Assembly: GCA_014549065.1 (NCBI GenBank)
Contig: JACDOX010000265.1
Location: forward strand, 248,001 to 312,000
DNA length: 64,000 nt
Origin: Cardinalis cardinalis
Lineage: Eukaryota; Chordata; Aves; Passeriformes; Cardinalidae
Direction of reading: 5' to 3'
Part shown: positions 25,415-40,104 of the stretch, piece by piece
Position numbering within the stretch: position 1 is the stretch's first letter
Layout of the letters: each line of letters begins with the position of its first letter
The notes under the pieces: generated by a model
The model's database searches: none
Seen by the model: only the letters and a program-made list of their open reading frames with translations
What the model was told of the DNA's origin: nothing
Translations under genes and position numbers: made by a program

Positions 25415-27754
25415 ATATCTCTGCAAGGCTTCTTTTAAATAAATTTACAAAGTAAAATATTTTTGTTTAACATAAGTATTTGGTAGATGCTATTTNGTGG
25501 TTTTTTGACCTGTAATGTTTATGAAAACAAAGCAAAAAAAATATCCTTTTTATTTTTATGTATATTTCATATAGGTATTCCACTTAGTCTTGTTAAAAGT
25601 CAATTTTGAAGTTCTCAAGTTTTATCTAGAGAAGAAGGCATCATTGAGGAAATAAAGGAAATAGATTATTTCTTTCCTCTGTCCTCCATGACTTAAAATC
25701 CATGATTTTATGTTAGCTCTCAGGGAAAAAAAATAAAAATCACAAGTTCCTGTTGTTTATTTCTTTTATCTCCCACAACTATTTGGGCTATCAATTTGCA
25801 GAAAATCAGAACTCAAAATGGAATTTGTTTCAGGTTTTCATGGGCAACTGTAGGGAAATATAAAAGTAGCTTTTTTTCATAGTTATGCAGTTGAGAGAAA
25901 TGAGAAACTTGGAGGCTACTAGAAACGAGATGACCCGGTCCCTATATTTTTAGTTTGGTATTAGACATAGGTATTTCTGATATTTTGAAATAATAAGATC
26001 ATGAGTAGTTGAAAACAACCTAAAGTAAAATTTTCCTCCAAGATTTTTATATGACAAAAAACTCAGTCATTTAAGACATTTCACTCCTTCACTCCTATAG
26101 GTCTCTCTCCTCTCACTTGAAATGGTAATGTCAGTGCCAGAAACAGAGCTAAAGTTAACCAAAGTTTGATTTCACTCACCTGTCACTCCCATGTGCTGTC
26201 TACAAAATGAATTAACTTAATTAATCTAACCAGAAGAAGAAGATAGTGATTAATAACAAATTAGCATCAATGTACTCATAACTTACTTTGCTGGAAGCCA
26301 TTATGTTCATCAAAATAAAAAATCATATCTTTAAACTATTTTCTCCATTGTACTTAAAATTATACTTTCTAATTGTTAACTTCTACCCAGCAGTACTGCA
26401 ATTGTCAAGCTGTGATTTGGGTTATATTCAGCTTGCTGTAAACAGTGTCTGTGTGTACACCAGGAATAAGAGAGAAAACATGCCTTTAGTTGTTTTTATC
26501 TAACATGAAAGTACACTGAGGTTTCATATCTGTATGATGCAATTATTTTGGAAATCATAGTGCTGTAATTCTCATAAATACTATTGTGGTAATGTGTGCC
26601 ATTGCAAATGCTGAAAAAATAATTACTATAGGAAATTTATAATGTCTGCTATCACAAGTGTTCTGTTGCAATTGCATTTGAAATAGGACGTGCTTCAGCA
26701 ATTCTAAAAATGAGACAGGTAATACACTGATATACACGAAGGAATTATCTTCTTTTTCTGAACAGATTTTTCAGTATAAGCTGCACTTAGTAACCTAATG
26801 TTATTATTTAAAAATAAATTATTGTTTTGTCGTTCTTCATGTCTTTCTGATTTTCATAAGACACTTCTGCTATTCAGAAAATAAGCTTTTCTTGTCCCTG
26901 TGGAAGATACAAATAGGCACACTCTGTCTGAGAGTTTTATGATCCTGATGCTTTGTACATATTTCCTGTGACAAACAAGCTACGGTAAAGTGACAGCAGG
27001 GTGCCTGCATGACCTTACTGTTCTATACAGGCTATCAGGGAGAGCTCCCACGAGACAGCCTTGGATATGACTTGGAAATTGTTGCAGTGAATNACTTAAA
27101 GCATTAGACTGTACATGCAGCATGGTACTAAATAAGTGAATGTTTCTTCATGTAAGCATTTGGCATTTTGTAACAAATTAATTATTAAGTTTTAGATATC
27201 TGGAAGGTAGGTTACTTTCTTGCATTTGCTCTCCTAGGCCTTGAACTTCTCCAGTATCCCTAATGAGCTGCACCAAACAAAAGTGAGGCTAACCTTGACA
27301 GGATCACAGGAGATGTGTTTAAATAGAAAGTCTGCACCCTGATTTGTATAAGGAACATGTGACTGATTGCAAAAATATACTGAAAAGAAAGAAATGAGGG
27401 GAAAAAAAGAAGTCTGATTGCATTTTGTAGATATTTTTGCTTTTGAACTGAGACAATGTCATAATTTGTGTTGTTTCCNAGAGGGTGTTAATAGTAAATG
27501 TGTGTCATAAGGTTAGTCTGTCCCCTGTAGACATACAAATGGACTCACGATCAAAGAAGAATGTGTGCCTATTTCATATCACTTAGAGCAGAGTGAGATT
27601 TAAATAACTTTTCAAAACCTCAAATAGCAGTGTTAGAGTCATGAAGTTATGTCAAGCTATATGTATGACAATACAGGAAGAGTAACTCAGGTATGTTGAA
27701 CGTATTGAGTAGGCATTGTCACACACTGCAGAGGTTTCTGTAGCCCTCTGAATG
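25415..27754. other. AT-rich DNA, no gene seen
   Basis: No repeat family or coding exon recognised. Short open frames at 26,288-26,503 (plus) and 26,555-26,737 (minus) have no motifs. Confidence 0.55.
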
Positions 27755-28275
27755 GCCCACCAGGACACTGAGGTCCTTTTCTGCAAAGCTGCTTTCCAGT
27801 TGGGTGTCCCCAGCATAACCTGGTGCAGAAATTTTTACCTCCTCTTATTGAACTTGATGAGGTTGCTGCCTACCCATTTCTCCATCCTGTTGCAGTGCCT
27901 CTGGATTGCAGTATGACTCACTGGTGTGTCAGTCCATCACAATNAAACTTGTTGAGAATACACTCTTTCCCATTATCCAGATCAGTATAGATGATAATGA
28001 AGAGGACCACACCCAGTATTGACTGTCAGTTTGCACTGGTGATGCCTCCAATTAGATTTGGCCCCGTAGATCATCCCACCCTGGGCTCAGCCATGCAGCC
28101 AATTTTCCGTCCATCTCATTGACTGCCGATCCACCCCCCACCTCATCAGCTTCTCTGAGGATCTTATTGCGGGAGACAGTGGTGAAAACTTTATCAAAGT
28201 CAAGGTAGATGATACTGACTGCTGTCTGCTCATCTAGCAAGTAATTTCATTGTAGAAGTATCAGGTTGTTCTCCA
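27755..28275 (-). mobile_element. CR1 LINE ORF2 reverse-transcriptase fragment, degenerate
   Basis: Read on the minus strand this is the CR1 reverse-transcriptase core. The frame at 28,052-28,240 contains YLDFDKVFTTVS, corresponding to the LINE RT motif-A block (typical form YLDFSKAFDTVS). Further along, minus-strand codons near 27,940-28,060 give a decayed version of the PQGSVLGPVLF and FADD motifs, where the catalytic second Asp region is damaged. The low-coordinate end reaches GCCCACCAGGACACTGAGGTCC, which lies downstream of the RT core. Unlike most CR1 copies here it has no 3' end at all, so the tail was removed after insertion or the copy is a rearranged piece. Frameshifts and stops make it a pseudogene. 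Confidence 0.85.
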
Positions 28276-31200
28276 CACCAAAGTGACTGAAATGAGAACT
28301 TATAAACAATGATGGAGAAAAGGTTCATAATGCAAAGTACAATGCTATTACAAGTACATTTTAACTAGACATTGGAAGAAGTTTTGTATTAACAGAGACT
28401 CTACTGAAGCTGCCCATTACATATATATAGAAAAAAAATTCTGTTTTCTGTATTGTCCTTTTTTATTTTAGTACTATAACTTAAAACAGGGAAAGAGGGA
28501 GTGGAATTCCCAGCTCTATCTCAAAAAATAGTCAATTACTATATTTTTATGTTTATAATCTTCAGATTAAATTTTGTTAGGCAGAAGAACGTGCCTAGAG
28601 TTCATAGTGATTGGTGCCAACTACCTGAATATCCAGTTAGTGTGATGGAAAATATGCAGCCTCCTCCACACACCTCTCTGTCCTTTATCCCCTACAACCT
28701 TCTGTTCCTTCTATTTCTATAGCTCCTCTCACTATAATTCTGCTTCCACTTCTCATTTGGGTTATCTCTGGCTTTATTTTTAAATAAAACCCAGTGTAAG
28801 AACTAAGGTGCAGTGAAGCATTAATCTGTTGCAGAACACATGACTCAAGCCCATTAAAAGAAGGAACATTTTTCATTTTTTTTCACTTGTTCTCCTCTTT
28901 CAATGCAATGTGGTTTATCTAAGGACTATAGGCNTACAAGTAAAACAGTTATATGGGGGTTTTTTTGTTTATGCACCATTATTAATAATTATTTTAGAAA
29001 ATTGTTCTTCCCTAACTTACNTTGTGTACCATTTATTGAATTATACTCTAATAAAAAGTAGCTTCTTCTGTTTATAAGAATGCAAATTGGTACAGTGGGT
29101 AGAGAAAAGCATCTTGGTTCTGCTTTTTTAAGTTATTGAGCACTGATGTTTTTCTTAATGCTAGCCCAGAATTGTCTACATAGCCCTTTATTACTGTGTT
29201 GAAAAGCTGAGGGTAATAGTAAAGTCTTCATGTCAGTGAATAGAACCACGATTTCACAAAAAAAAAATCATAAATTATATATGTTCAAATAGGAATTTAA
29301 AGAGTGAGAGAGATGAAAAAAATACAGTAAAGGAAAACAACTTTACATTGCCAGTGGAGAATCATGAAGGTCGAGTGCTCTGGCACTGCCTGCCTCTGCC
29401 TCTTTGTGGTTGTACGCCAACATTTACAAAATGGTGTGAAATGAACTCTGAGTGAAAAATATTTTTTAAAAATTATTGATATTAGTGGAGTAAACAACAT
29501 TTTACTTCAGGAGGAATTGTATTTTCAGCTAAAACTAGACGTATGACAAATAATAAGGTTAGTATTATTACATTTCTGTCTGGGGATCAACCTTGACATG
29601 CAAAGAATATAATTCAACAANTTTCTTGAAATAAATCTTATGCCTGCTGATGTCGTAGTACCTTTTGTGTCCAACTACCTTGTGTGATATGAGGGTTATG
29701 TCAGAATGCAGTGAAGGGTATATATATCAAGGATTGCATGATCCAAAAGGCACTGGAAGCAATAAGATAGCTCCTTTTCACTTCAGTCAGCCTTGGATCA
29801 GTTATAGGATGGTTATTGTTGCAGCCTGTGGATGCTAGCAGGGCTTCAGAATTGTGGGACTTGCATGTGCTGCAATGCCATGTTGTGCTGAACTGGGACA
29901 TAGTGGAAANGAGATATCTCTTTATGCAATATGTTAGATGGTTCTAGGAGACAATTTATGCATAAATTCTTACTCTGNTGCACTGAGGAGCAGTGTAAGC
30001 TGGTAGGATTAGCATTTTCACATTTTTTGTACACTTAATATGGAGATAAACTGTAGTGTCAAGCATGAAGCACGTAAGTACTTCTAACAGTAGCCCATTT
30101 CTATTTGCAAAAGGAAGATTCTTTACATAAGTGAGAATTTGCTGCTGTGTGAATCTGCCTTTTAAACTGTGTTCATAAATGCAAAATTACTGAAAATAAT
30201 TCCCCACAAATGTATACTTAGGCTGAGTAATTATAATTTATATTTTAGTTCTGCAGTTTTGCTTCTCAGAGAAGGTTTTTTTTTCCAACAGAATCTAAAA
30301 ACAATCTGCTCAGTGGTTACATGTAATTTTACAATATTTTTTAACTTGAGCACTCAGTGCTTTATTGTCTCTCTTTAATTATGCCATAGTCAACAGTGCT
30401 GCATATGGTCTTTACTGTATAATTGTCTGATCATTCCCAGAGAATACTGGAGATGTTTGTGTTGTGACCATAGGCCATTATTTCCAGAGCTGGATGTCTG
30501 CAGTTAAAGCTTTAAATCCTTATTAACGCTTATAGATAAATATGACCTAATTTTCAATCCCCTAGGTATTTCCTTTGATTCATGGCCAATGAAAATCTTT
30601 GAAAAGCTAGAAAAAAATTATGTAGAAGTAACAATAAGGATTTTAAAATTTAATTTCAGAGGCTTAGCTGTTGCCTAAAAAAATGTGCTGCCATTCCCAA
30701 TATTAACATGAACAATATTATAACTGTCTTTTGAAGGCAGGTCTACTTCTATTAAAATCAGTGGGACTTGTGCCNGTGCCCAGTTGGGGAAGAATTTGGC
30801 ATGTTAGAAGGGAAATGTTTAAATGTGAAAAATAAGGGCTCAAAAAATATGGTCCAATTGTGGTGTTCCAAGAATGCAGATAGATAATTTGGGGGGATTA
30901 TGTGTTCATAATAAGGGAATAGATATTCATTAAACTTTTGTGTGATCCATTCTTTGGCAGGATGTCGATGTTTATGAATGAGTCTTCATTGTAATCCCAT
31001 GTGTTAATATGCATTCTCCTGCAATCCAATCTGACAGCTACTCCAAATTCATAGATTGTCCTGCTAGAGGCTTCCAAGGTCATAGTCCTTCAAAGCACTG
31101 TTTGTCAAATTGCTCTGACACACCTCCTGCTGGCAAGCCTACTTTCAGGGTGTTAATATTCCATTACAGAGCCACAGGACCTTGAAAATTGATTGCAGGC

Positions 31201-34200
31201 CACAATAGAAATGTCAAAAAAGCTCAGGTAGATGAAGGTAACTGGTGATGATGACGGCAGGGAATCTGTTAGGAGAGGCAGAAAGTGTCTTCAGAAGAAG
31301 CAGACTTTGCCCAGACATTTCCAAAGTCACCCTCAGGATGTTTAAAGAGNAATTAAAATCTGTGGCACAATATGGAAATCATACATTTTTTGTAATATAT
31401 GAGTGAAATCTCATGTTGAAACCATGAGATTTAGGAGCGCCTGTTAGCACTAGCATTCCTACAGAATTGTACCTAGAGAGAAAATGTTTTAAAATGAGAT
31501 AAAAGAATGTGCCAAACACAAAATCTTTGGTTTTACAGTAACTAATGTTATCAGAAAAATAGTCCAGGATATCAGACTTAGTTTTATTTTCATAATTACC
31601 TGTAGACATAAACATTTAGGAATGTTTAAGTTAAAGAATTATGGATGTGCAAGCCAGATCAGAATCAGATCCTATCTTTTTAGCATTCAGATACAACGGA
31701 ATTCTGAAATTTTAAGTGGAATTGAGAAAGCTATTGCATATAGAAGCAAAGACACATTTTTAACTTAAAGTTTGGCAATTACTTATTTAATATGGGAATT
31801 CAAATGAATTTGGAAATATTCAGTCTGCGTCTGTTTTATGCATCTTAAAATTAATGCTGGTAAACTAAATGTGGTCACACAGTTTCTTGTTGCTCTAAGA
31901 CCCTCAAAAGAGGTGGTTTTCAGAATTTGAAATGCATGCTTGTTTTCAACAAGATCTAAAATGAGGCAAGTGAGATCAAAGCAGTAAAGTGAATATTTAT
32001 GCAGCAAAACACATGTTTAAAAAGTGAATCATCAGCTAAAACACATAGAATTGCTTGTGGGTATATTTCATAGTAAAGACATAATCAATATGACAACCCA
32101 AGTTAGACCCTGTACTAACAATAACTTCAGAAGTGTCTTTGAACTTTGTTAGACTATAAAGCACATCATTTGACTTCGGCTGCTCTTCATTACATCAATA
32201 CAAACAACAAAAGAGCTTTAAATCTCATCAGCAGATTTATAATTTTAGTAAAACAAAGTTGCAAAAAAGTTTTTTCTGCCTTTTCTTTTTTGTTATTTTT
32301 TTAAATAAGTCCAAAGTATAACTGTGTTTCTTCAAAGATAAACTCCCTGACAATCCACGTCTCATTTTATTAATTATCTTCCATAAGTTTTTCTCTCTGT
32401 CATGTCTTTCACTCTCTCTTTTCTAAAACTCACCCCACAAACTTGGCATCACAGTTTCTTAGACTTGAATGCGCACCTGCTGAACTTCTAGGTAAGGAAA
32501 GTAACTTTGTATGAGAAAATGTCAGGAAGTCAGAATCTGAAATTTATTAACCAAGATATGGCAAATGTAAATGTCAGCTTGTGTAACTCTGGGTACTTGA
32601 GGTTACAATAGATTTTTCAGCTGTCTGGGCAATGAAAAGTGAACTTTTATTTCAATGACAATGAAATAGCACTATACCTGATATGAGAAAGTGCTGTAGC
32701 TAGAGGGCATATTTCAAGCAAATTGGTTTTTGCTTACCCGTGTCTCAAAGTTTTCACATTAAAAGTAAAGTTAGTATATGCAAAACACAAAAATGCATAT
32801 TTTCAATNATTATCCTTCGTACTTCACTTATTTGAACAAATAAAGATGAANAGTTATACGTTAGCATGTGATCATATTAAATATATTCTTAAATCTTTTC
32901 TGTAAACTCTTGAATACTGCTGACTGAAAACTTCAGAACAAGTCAGACTCAGGAAAACTTATGGACATCAGTAGAGAGGAAAGAAACAATCAAAGAGTAA
33001 CTTATCTCTCCAACCAGCACAGAGAGAAACATAAGTATTAAAAGTGAATTCTCAATATTGTAGTTTAAAAACATCCTGCTGCTTTAGCACAAGAGAAAAA
33101 AAACAACCACAAACCACAAAAATCCTTCACAAAAAAACAACCCAAAAGCAGTCTTAAAGCACAATATAATCAGTATCGCTACTCTATTTGCTGGTCTAAG
33201 TTCATTGTTCGGAGCACTATCTCCATTTACAGAGAAAAAAGGTTCCTTCAGAGCTAAGCATCTCATTTTTGTGGTNATTCCAGTGAGTGTCATAACAGGT
33301 TTTGATTACAGAAACATTATTCTTTCCTTCCATGAAATGTAAAATCATGTTATGATAGAACAATATAAACTCAGCTGACTGCTCAGAGTTGAATTTCAAA
33401 TCAATGGAATTACTGTAGGCAAATTAAAAAAAAAGTCCAACCAAAAAACAATGTCAACAATAAATGCGGTGACTATTTTTCACTCTCACCTCATATATTA
33501 CATTTGGTAAACAATAGAGCTGATACCTTCATATCCTTGCCCACCTNCTCTTTAGTCTCTCATGCATGTACTTCATTTTCTAATTTGCAAATGCACAGTA
33601 GAATTTTCATACAAAAGATTTTTTCTTTCACAGCTGTATTTACTAATTGAAAGTAGAATGATATGAAAAAACATATATCAAGCTGTGTGTGCTGCTTTCC
33701 TAGTTACAGTCCTTCAATCACTTCTTTGCATTTCATCATTGCAGTAATGGCAGTGATACTGCATTAGTTATTAGCCTTTTACTTGGCCATTTACTCACTT
33801 TTTATTGCTACTCCATAATTCTATTTCAACAAAGAGGAGTAGTGAAACTAGGAGCGTAGCACTCACTGAAAGATAAAATAGGTATTGTAAAAATATTTTC
33901 TCNTAGCAGAGCTGTGCACTGCAGTTATAACAATACAAAGGAAACCAGCACATAGAGAGCTCCCACCTCTTTGTGCTGAGACGTGTGCACAGATGNACAG
34001 AAAAAACAGCTTTGAAATGAACATTGTAATAAATGTGGTGATATTTTTTTAAAAGTTCACTTCCTCTGTCAAGAGAGTAACTATAGCCTTCAACCCAATT
34101 TTACTGCTCAATAAAGGAGCTTTTCTGTTGTGTAATAATTACATGTGTTCTCAATACTGGATCACAGAGAATAGCTCTAANTCCTCAGAACTGCTTTAAG

Positions 34201-37200
34201 GTTAACAGGTAGATCTTAAGATAAATGAAGTTATATGTGCTTCAGAATGATCAGTAATGTATTCAGAAATACTTTNTTTGTTACAAGACAAATCCTATAT
34301 CAGAAAATTTAAAATTCGTTTCTAAGAAAATTTGTATCTATGACCTACATATAGATGTCTCCAAAATAAGATGGATGATGGCAAGTACAAACAAACATAC
34401 ACTTTAAGTCAAAGAGTACATATAATAAACATTTCATTTTCAATAGACATTCACTAAAAAATTCTCACAATTAGTTGACTAATACAGTTTTGTGTTGTCG
34501 TAAACCAAGGCAATTACTGTAAGAAATAAGAATCTATAATAAAATAAGTCCTACAGTGCTCATAGTAAATACAGAAGTGTACAGCGATAAAATGCTGTAG
34601 AATTTTCTGGTTAATAGCAATGAAAATGCTACTTATGTATTTCAAATGGCCAAGCTTAATGCTGTAATTTGGTAGACTTTTTGATGATTACTATTTATTT
34701 TTTTAAATAAAGACATAGCTTTTACTTGACTGTGAAAACTCTGCCACATTTTTACTTCTCGTTTGACTCCTCTATTATATTCTGCAAGATGTGGGGAAAA
34801 AAAAGAATGGAGGCATGAAGGAATAAGTTCAAAGCCAGTTAATAGCTTGTAATTCATTCCACTTTACTTCCTAGACTGGCATCATAGCTGAGACTAAATG
34901 GTATCACTTTTCTACATCCAGTTATGTACATGGTTAAGAATTAGAATCAGAATGGAGTNAGACTGAAGGCAAGTTAGCAATTGAGGTGCCTAAAATGAAC
35001 ATTGTAATCCAAATCCACTCTCATCATGACGATGTTCGAAGTAATTGACTAAGTGTCAGGAGTACAGACAACTCTTTATTCCCCTTCTTGTAGATTTTCC
35101 CCNATACAATAAAGAATCCAATTATTTTTAGATAATTCATATTTTCTTCTCTAGACGAGACAGTATGTGATTTTTCAGCTTAGTGTCTTCTGCACTTATG
35201 TAGAAGGAAAATATTCTGGGCTCCTGTACTTAGGAGTTTCTTCTATGATCTATATCCATTTGATGAGATACACAAACAGGATTGTATCAGNGATCACAAT
35301 CTCCAGAGTTAAATATCCCAGGATTTACACTTCTGACAATGTAAAGGGCTCGATCAATTTTATATCATTTTTTTTCTTTGCTGCACAAATTTTTCAGGAG
35401 TTTTTATTTTTTCAGAATATGCTTCACATATTTAAAATTTACTTGTTAAGTAGATCACTTCCAGAAAATAAAAAAATTCTAGTGGTTTTCATAGAGTCTG
35501 TTAAACTGAGGATGCTGATCCTCAATGCCTGATTTGAAAACATGTTTTAGACCTGTGACAATTATTTAAAAGGAGGACTACAACACCATCACCGTATTGC
35601 TAAAGCAGGCTGTCATTCCATGTGGAGTCTGTCANGGTACTGAAATGCCGAGGAGCAGCTCAGCCCCCACAGTGGTGTTAAACAAAAGTGAAGTGCACCT
35701 CATTCCTTCACCTTTAGTAGGCTACGGTGCAGGTTGCCAAGCTTTTAAGATAGCAAGTTTAAATATAGGCAACTCAANTCTACCTACATTCTATTTTTGG
35801 TATTGAAGACTTCTGTCAGATCGAGCTCTAGGTTTCTGGTGGAACTGAGATTACATTAACTGCAAACCTTTCAATCTCAATTAGGGTTCATGCCTGAAGA
35901 GAGTACCTGCCTATGTTTCAATTAAAGGTGAAAAAATAGAAATAGCTTCTAACATGGAGAAAAGAAAAAAAAGAAAAATAAGAAAAAAAAGAGGAACAAT
36001 CTGAAGCTTTTAGTCAGAGGAAAAACTGGAGGCTGATTTAAGATGCTAAAGAGACTGAAGGCAACAAGCCAAAAACAAGCCTGTCAAATCAATTTTATGA
36101 CTAGTCTTTTCTGAGAAATTGTTGTCTTCAGATGCACTTTATTTTTGAGCATTCTGACAATAAAATTACATGAGGAAGTGCTTCCTTCCCAAAACTTATT
36201 TGTAAAATTATTATTGTCAACACAGATATGTCACNTCCATCAGATTATTGTCTACTTATTAAGATTCTGCAAGAAATTAATAAANAGGAAGTTTGCAAAA
36301 AAATTATATAAAATGATTTGAAGTATCTATTAACACCACTTATATAAGTAAGCTATTTTTAGGCATCATCTCTGGCACTGTTTTGTTTTATCTTAAATAG
36401 AAAACTCTAAAAAATAATAATAATATTACTTTTGTTGAATTTTTAAAATAGAAATAGTAAATAGTGATAGAAGATAAAATATATTTTTGATATTGTTTAA
36501 TTTAATTTCAGTATAATCATATTCAAAATCTGAATGTAAAAATTAAAGATTAAAATATTATCACAAAATACTTAGGGTTTATGGAACTTGATCGCTGAAC
36601 AAAATGTCTTTTCCATTCCTGTGATAAAGCTTTTTTTTCCCCACATTCATAGTCAACAACAAAATGTTTAATTCTAGAATTAAATTTAAATTATGTTTTT
36701 AAATTTTGATTANATGTTCAANTTAGATAATTTCACTTAAATTGGGTCATTGTATTTTGTGATGCACTTTTAATATACAACATTACAGTCTTGCCTTTTT
36801 TCCCATTCACAAAATGTTAAATTAACTAGAAAATAATAACTTCTAAGAGGAGAAATAAGAAAAGTTCAGTCCAGTAAAATCAGATGTGTACTTACAGGAG
36901 GCAGGAGAAGAAGTAAGGTATGCTCCAAAAATTTTTTAAAATACTGAAATTGTGCTGCCATTTAGCACATAGATTATAAACTAAATCAAACATAGTCCTC
37001 TAATAACTCGGGATTAGGCAGTATTGCTGGTTACTAACTCAAAAAATTGTNTCTGCACTTTCTGTGTATAGAAATAAATGCAAAGGAGAAAATGAAATGT
37101 TCCAAATATCAGCAGTTTCAGTTAAACTAGTTAAACTTAACTAATTTGACAGCTGAAACTTCTGTAATATATTAAGTATAGATAGTCATTATGTGAAGGA

Positions 37201-40104
37201 AATCTTGAGGAGTGGAATCAGAAACCTGGACACAGAGGAAGGAAAGTGAGAAAACATATGCTTCTGAATAAGAAATGAGGTAACACAGTTGTCACTTCAT
37301 ACATTTTCAGGACTTTTTCTAAAGGAAAAATGGGAATTATAGTTTCCTGCCTTGTGCTGTGTGCATACCCACTGTGTATGCGAATGCACAAATGGTTGAA
37401 ACACCACTGAAAACCTTTGACATGATGCAGAAGACCACTAACTAAAAATCTCAANTTTATTCCAAAGAATATTCCAGAATAACCATAAAGAACCAGCATG
37501 AAACTTTCCAGAAAGATCATAAGTATTCAAATTTGTGAAACTTTTATACCTCAGCAGTTTTAACTCCAGTGCTGACATAAAGACAGTGACCTTGGAAGCC
37601 AATTTCTGAAAGTAGTGACTTTTTGAGATCGAAAATAACAAAAAAACCTTAAATTTACATTCTTAATTATCTCAGTCNAATCACACCCAACACAATTCAC
37701 ACGTGATTTCCTTTAATCAACAGTCTATGTTATACACCGTATGAGAAGATTTCTTTGCTCCATTTCCTGGCCTACATTCTAAAGGGAAGTAAAAATTTAG
37801 TTTGATAGATCTTAGGGGATCTAAAACAGGTTGAGGGGTGTTGCACACATAATTAAGTTGCTCTGAGCAGATCTATCTTGTTTGAGAGCTCAGCAGCTTT
37901 CCTGAGAACCCTTTCTCAGCACAAAGTTTGTAAAGATTCCTATGGTATGTGTACCCAGCACANCAATCACAGCAATCCAAAAATTACATGTGTGTAAGGT
38001 GGGCACTGGTTCAGGTTGGCAGGTGTGTACTGATTTGCTGGAGTGGCACTTTTTAGTGTTGTAGTGACCGGCTTTTCACCATTTGGCNGCCTGGGCTGCA
38101 CAGAATTATATATTTTTTCTTGCATGTCATGTAATTACTTTTTTNCCCCCATTTTCCACTGCTCTATAAATATAGCAACAGCAAAAAAAATAATATATTT
38201 AAATAATGTATTAAATATATTTAATTTGATTATTTAAAAAAGCAAAATTAAGAAATTAATACATAAATCTGGAAACTTTCCAAATAATGATGTATGTCTG
38301 GGATACGTTGGAATGGAACTTTCTGAGCCCTCTAAGTTTTAAGTGAAAAAAGGCCATAACTAAATGGATTTTAATTTCTCCATTGTGGATTAAACCCAAG
38401 GTATAAAATGTCACCAAGGACTACAAATATGCTCACTCACAGCATTTGTTACTAGCANTACTAAAGTAATTTTATCATGTTTCCCACTTAGGAAAACAGC
38501 TGACACTCAGCTTGGCTGAGGGAATTGGTATTTTCTTGGATTTACTTCAAGTGATCTTTCCATTCTATGACAGCTGATTCGTCAGAGATGAATCCCAGGC
38601 ATATACCTGAAATACAACTCAAATTGAAATTATTGTTATATTTGCCATTTTTTTTCCCAGACTTGAGATAAATTTGCAGTTTTTATTTGAAATGTGAGGG
38701 TATTAATGATATTACATTACTTGTAGCATTCTATAATTAATGAACTTTCAATTTTTTTTATCATTATTAGACACAGCTGAAGCTGCCTTTTCCTACTTCC
38801 ATTTGCTCTTTTCCTGGTTTTGGTACTGCATTTTTACCAACTCTTTGAAGAGTTGCTCCAGCTGTAGCTTTTGTTGAAATGTATGAACTCAAGATAATTG
38901 CCATTTTTTATGTAGTTTTGTTGCTATAGTGTCTCCGTCTTGCCAAAATTTGCACACATTGCCTGTTATACATAGAACCCTTTTATCCAACCTAGAAGAC
39001 AAGCAACCTTGCCTATATGTTTTAATATTCTGAGCAAAGGGGNTATCTTGACATTCACTCTGATTTACAAGATTCTTCTTAGGCACATATCAGTCCAGCT
39101 TCTTTTTAAATAACATAATGGAGAGTGGAGGTGGGGATNTTTCTACAGAAATGCCCTCACCATTGACTTCTGCTTCCAGTTTTTCTTACACTGGCTTTAC
39201 CGTTGTGCTGTTTCAGAAGGAACCAGCCAAATGTTGGAGATTGTGGTGCCAAGGGTTTACCTGTGGTGAACTCTCAGAGGAGATTAAACCTTTTGATATC
39301 AATTATCCAAGATTTACCAGAGAACACAATAAATCTTTATGAAAAGGAAAAATGGGCTTTTNNAATTCCTTTNGAAGCATGTAAACAAATGAGAAAATTC
39401 AAAGCAAAACTCTTCAGACACTATCGAATCCCTGCTGATCGCAAGTAAAGTATATCAAAAGCTAATGCAATCTGCTTTCACTACTCCTCTGGGAAGAAAA
39501 TGAGTTTTCAAAAGCTTAGTTTGAGTCAAAAAGTCCAGTTCAATGGTTCATGACCTTTTTAACAAATCTAGACTGAGTTTTGGTTTCATATTGGTAGAGT
39601 TAAATACTTCATTTTTTGGGTGTGCAGTTTAATCCTCATGACCTCCATATTTTGATCATTTTGCAGCCTTCTTTCTTTTTGGTTTCTACTCCTGTGGAGT
39701 GTTTAGGGTCATCTTTGTACAAAATTTTCTATGTAGCCCTTTCTACCTTTTGCATTTCTACTTATTGAACCTGTTACAACAGTTCAAAGCTGAGATATTC
39801 CAGAAAACGTCTGTTCGATGTCCATGTAGGCAACTACCCAGCAGCAANGACAAAATATCCCAAAACTTAATATTCAGCACAGCTCAGACTTACTACATTT
39901 TGCATTTGAATCCCAGCTCAGAATCCCATGCATCCAAGACCACAAATCTTAAATAAACCCTTTTTAATTTTTTTTATTTATNCTCTTTGGTATAAATCTG
40001 CAACAAGCTGAGGACAGCTGTTTGTACCATTGAAGTGTATTTTGTGCTGATGAGTAATCAGTTCTATTTTGTCCATGCAGATTTTAACACCTGCTTATCT
40101 TACT
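28276..40104. other. long AT-rich stretch without recognisable genes or repeats
   Basis: Almost 12 kb in which I recognise no CR1, LTR or coding exon. It contains an A/G-rich low-complexity patch at about 35,955-35,997, a 10-bp perfect hairpin at 31,406-31,432, and many short open frames on both strands. The longest, 121 codons on plus at 35,167-35,532, is hydrophobic and AT-driven. Weak similarity to the CR1 RT wording near 31,208-31,245 was too short to call. I infer intron or intergenic DNA. Confidence 0.5.
31406..31432. repeat. short perfect inverted repeat
   Basis: AAATCTCATG and CATGAGATTT form a 10-bp perfect stem around a 7-base loop. No T run or neighbouring gene gives it an obvious function. 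Confidence 0.85.

Noticed and set aside
31200..31290. Weak similarity to the antisense CR1 reverse-transcriptase region (TCAAAAAAGCTCAGGTAGATG)
   Set aside because: Only about 40 bases match and the surrounding order does not follow CR1, so it is too short to call.
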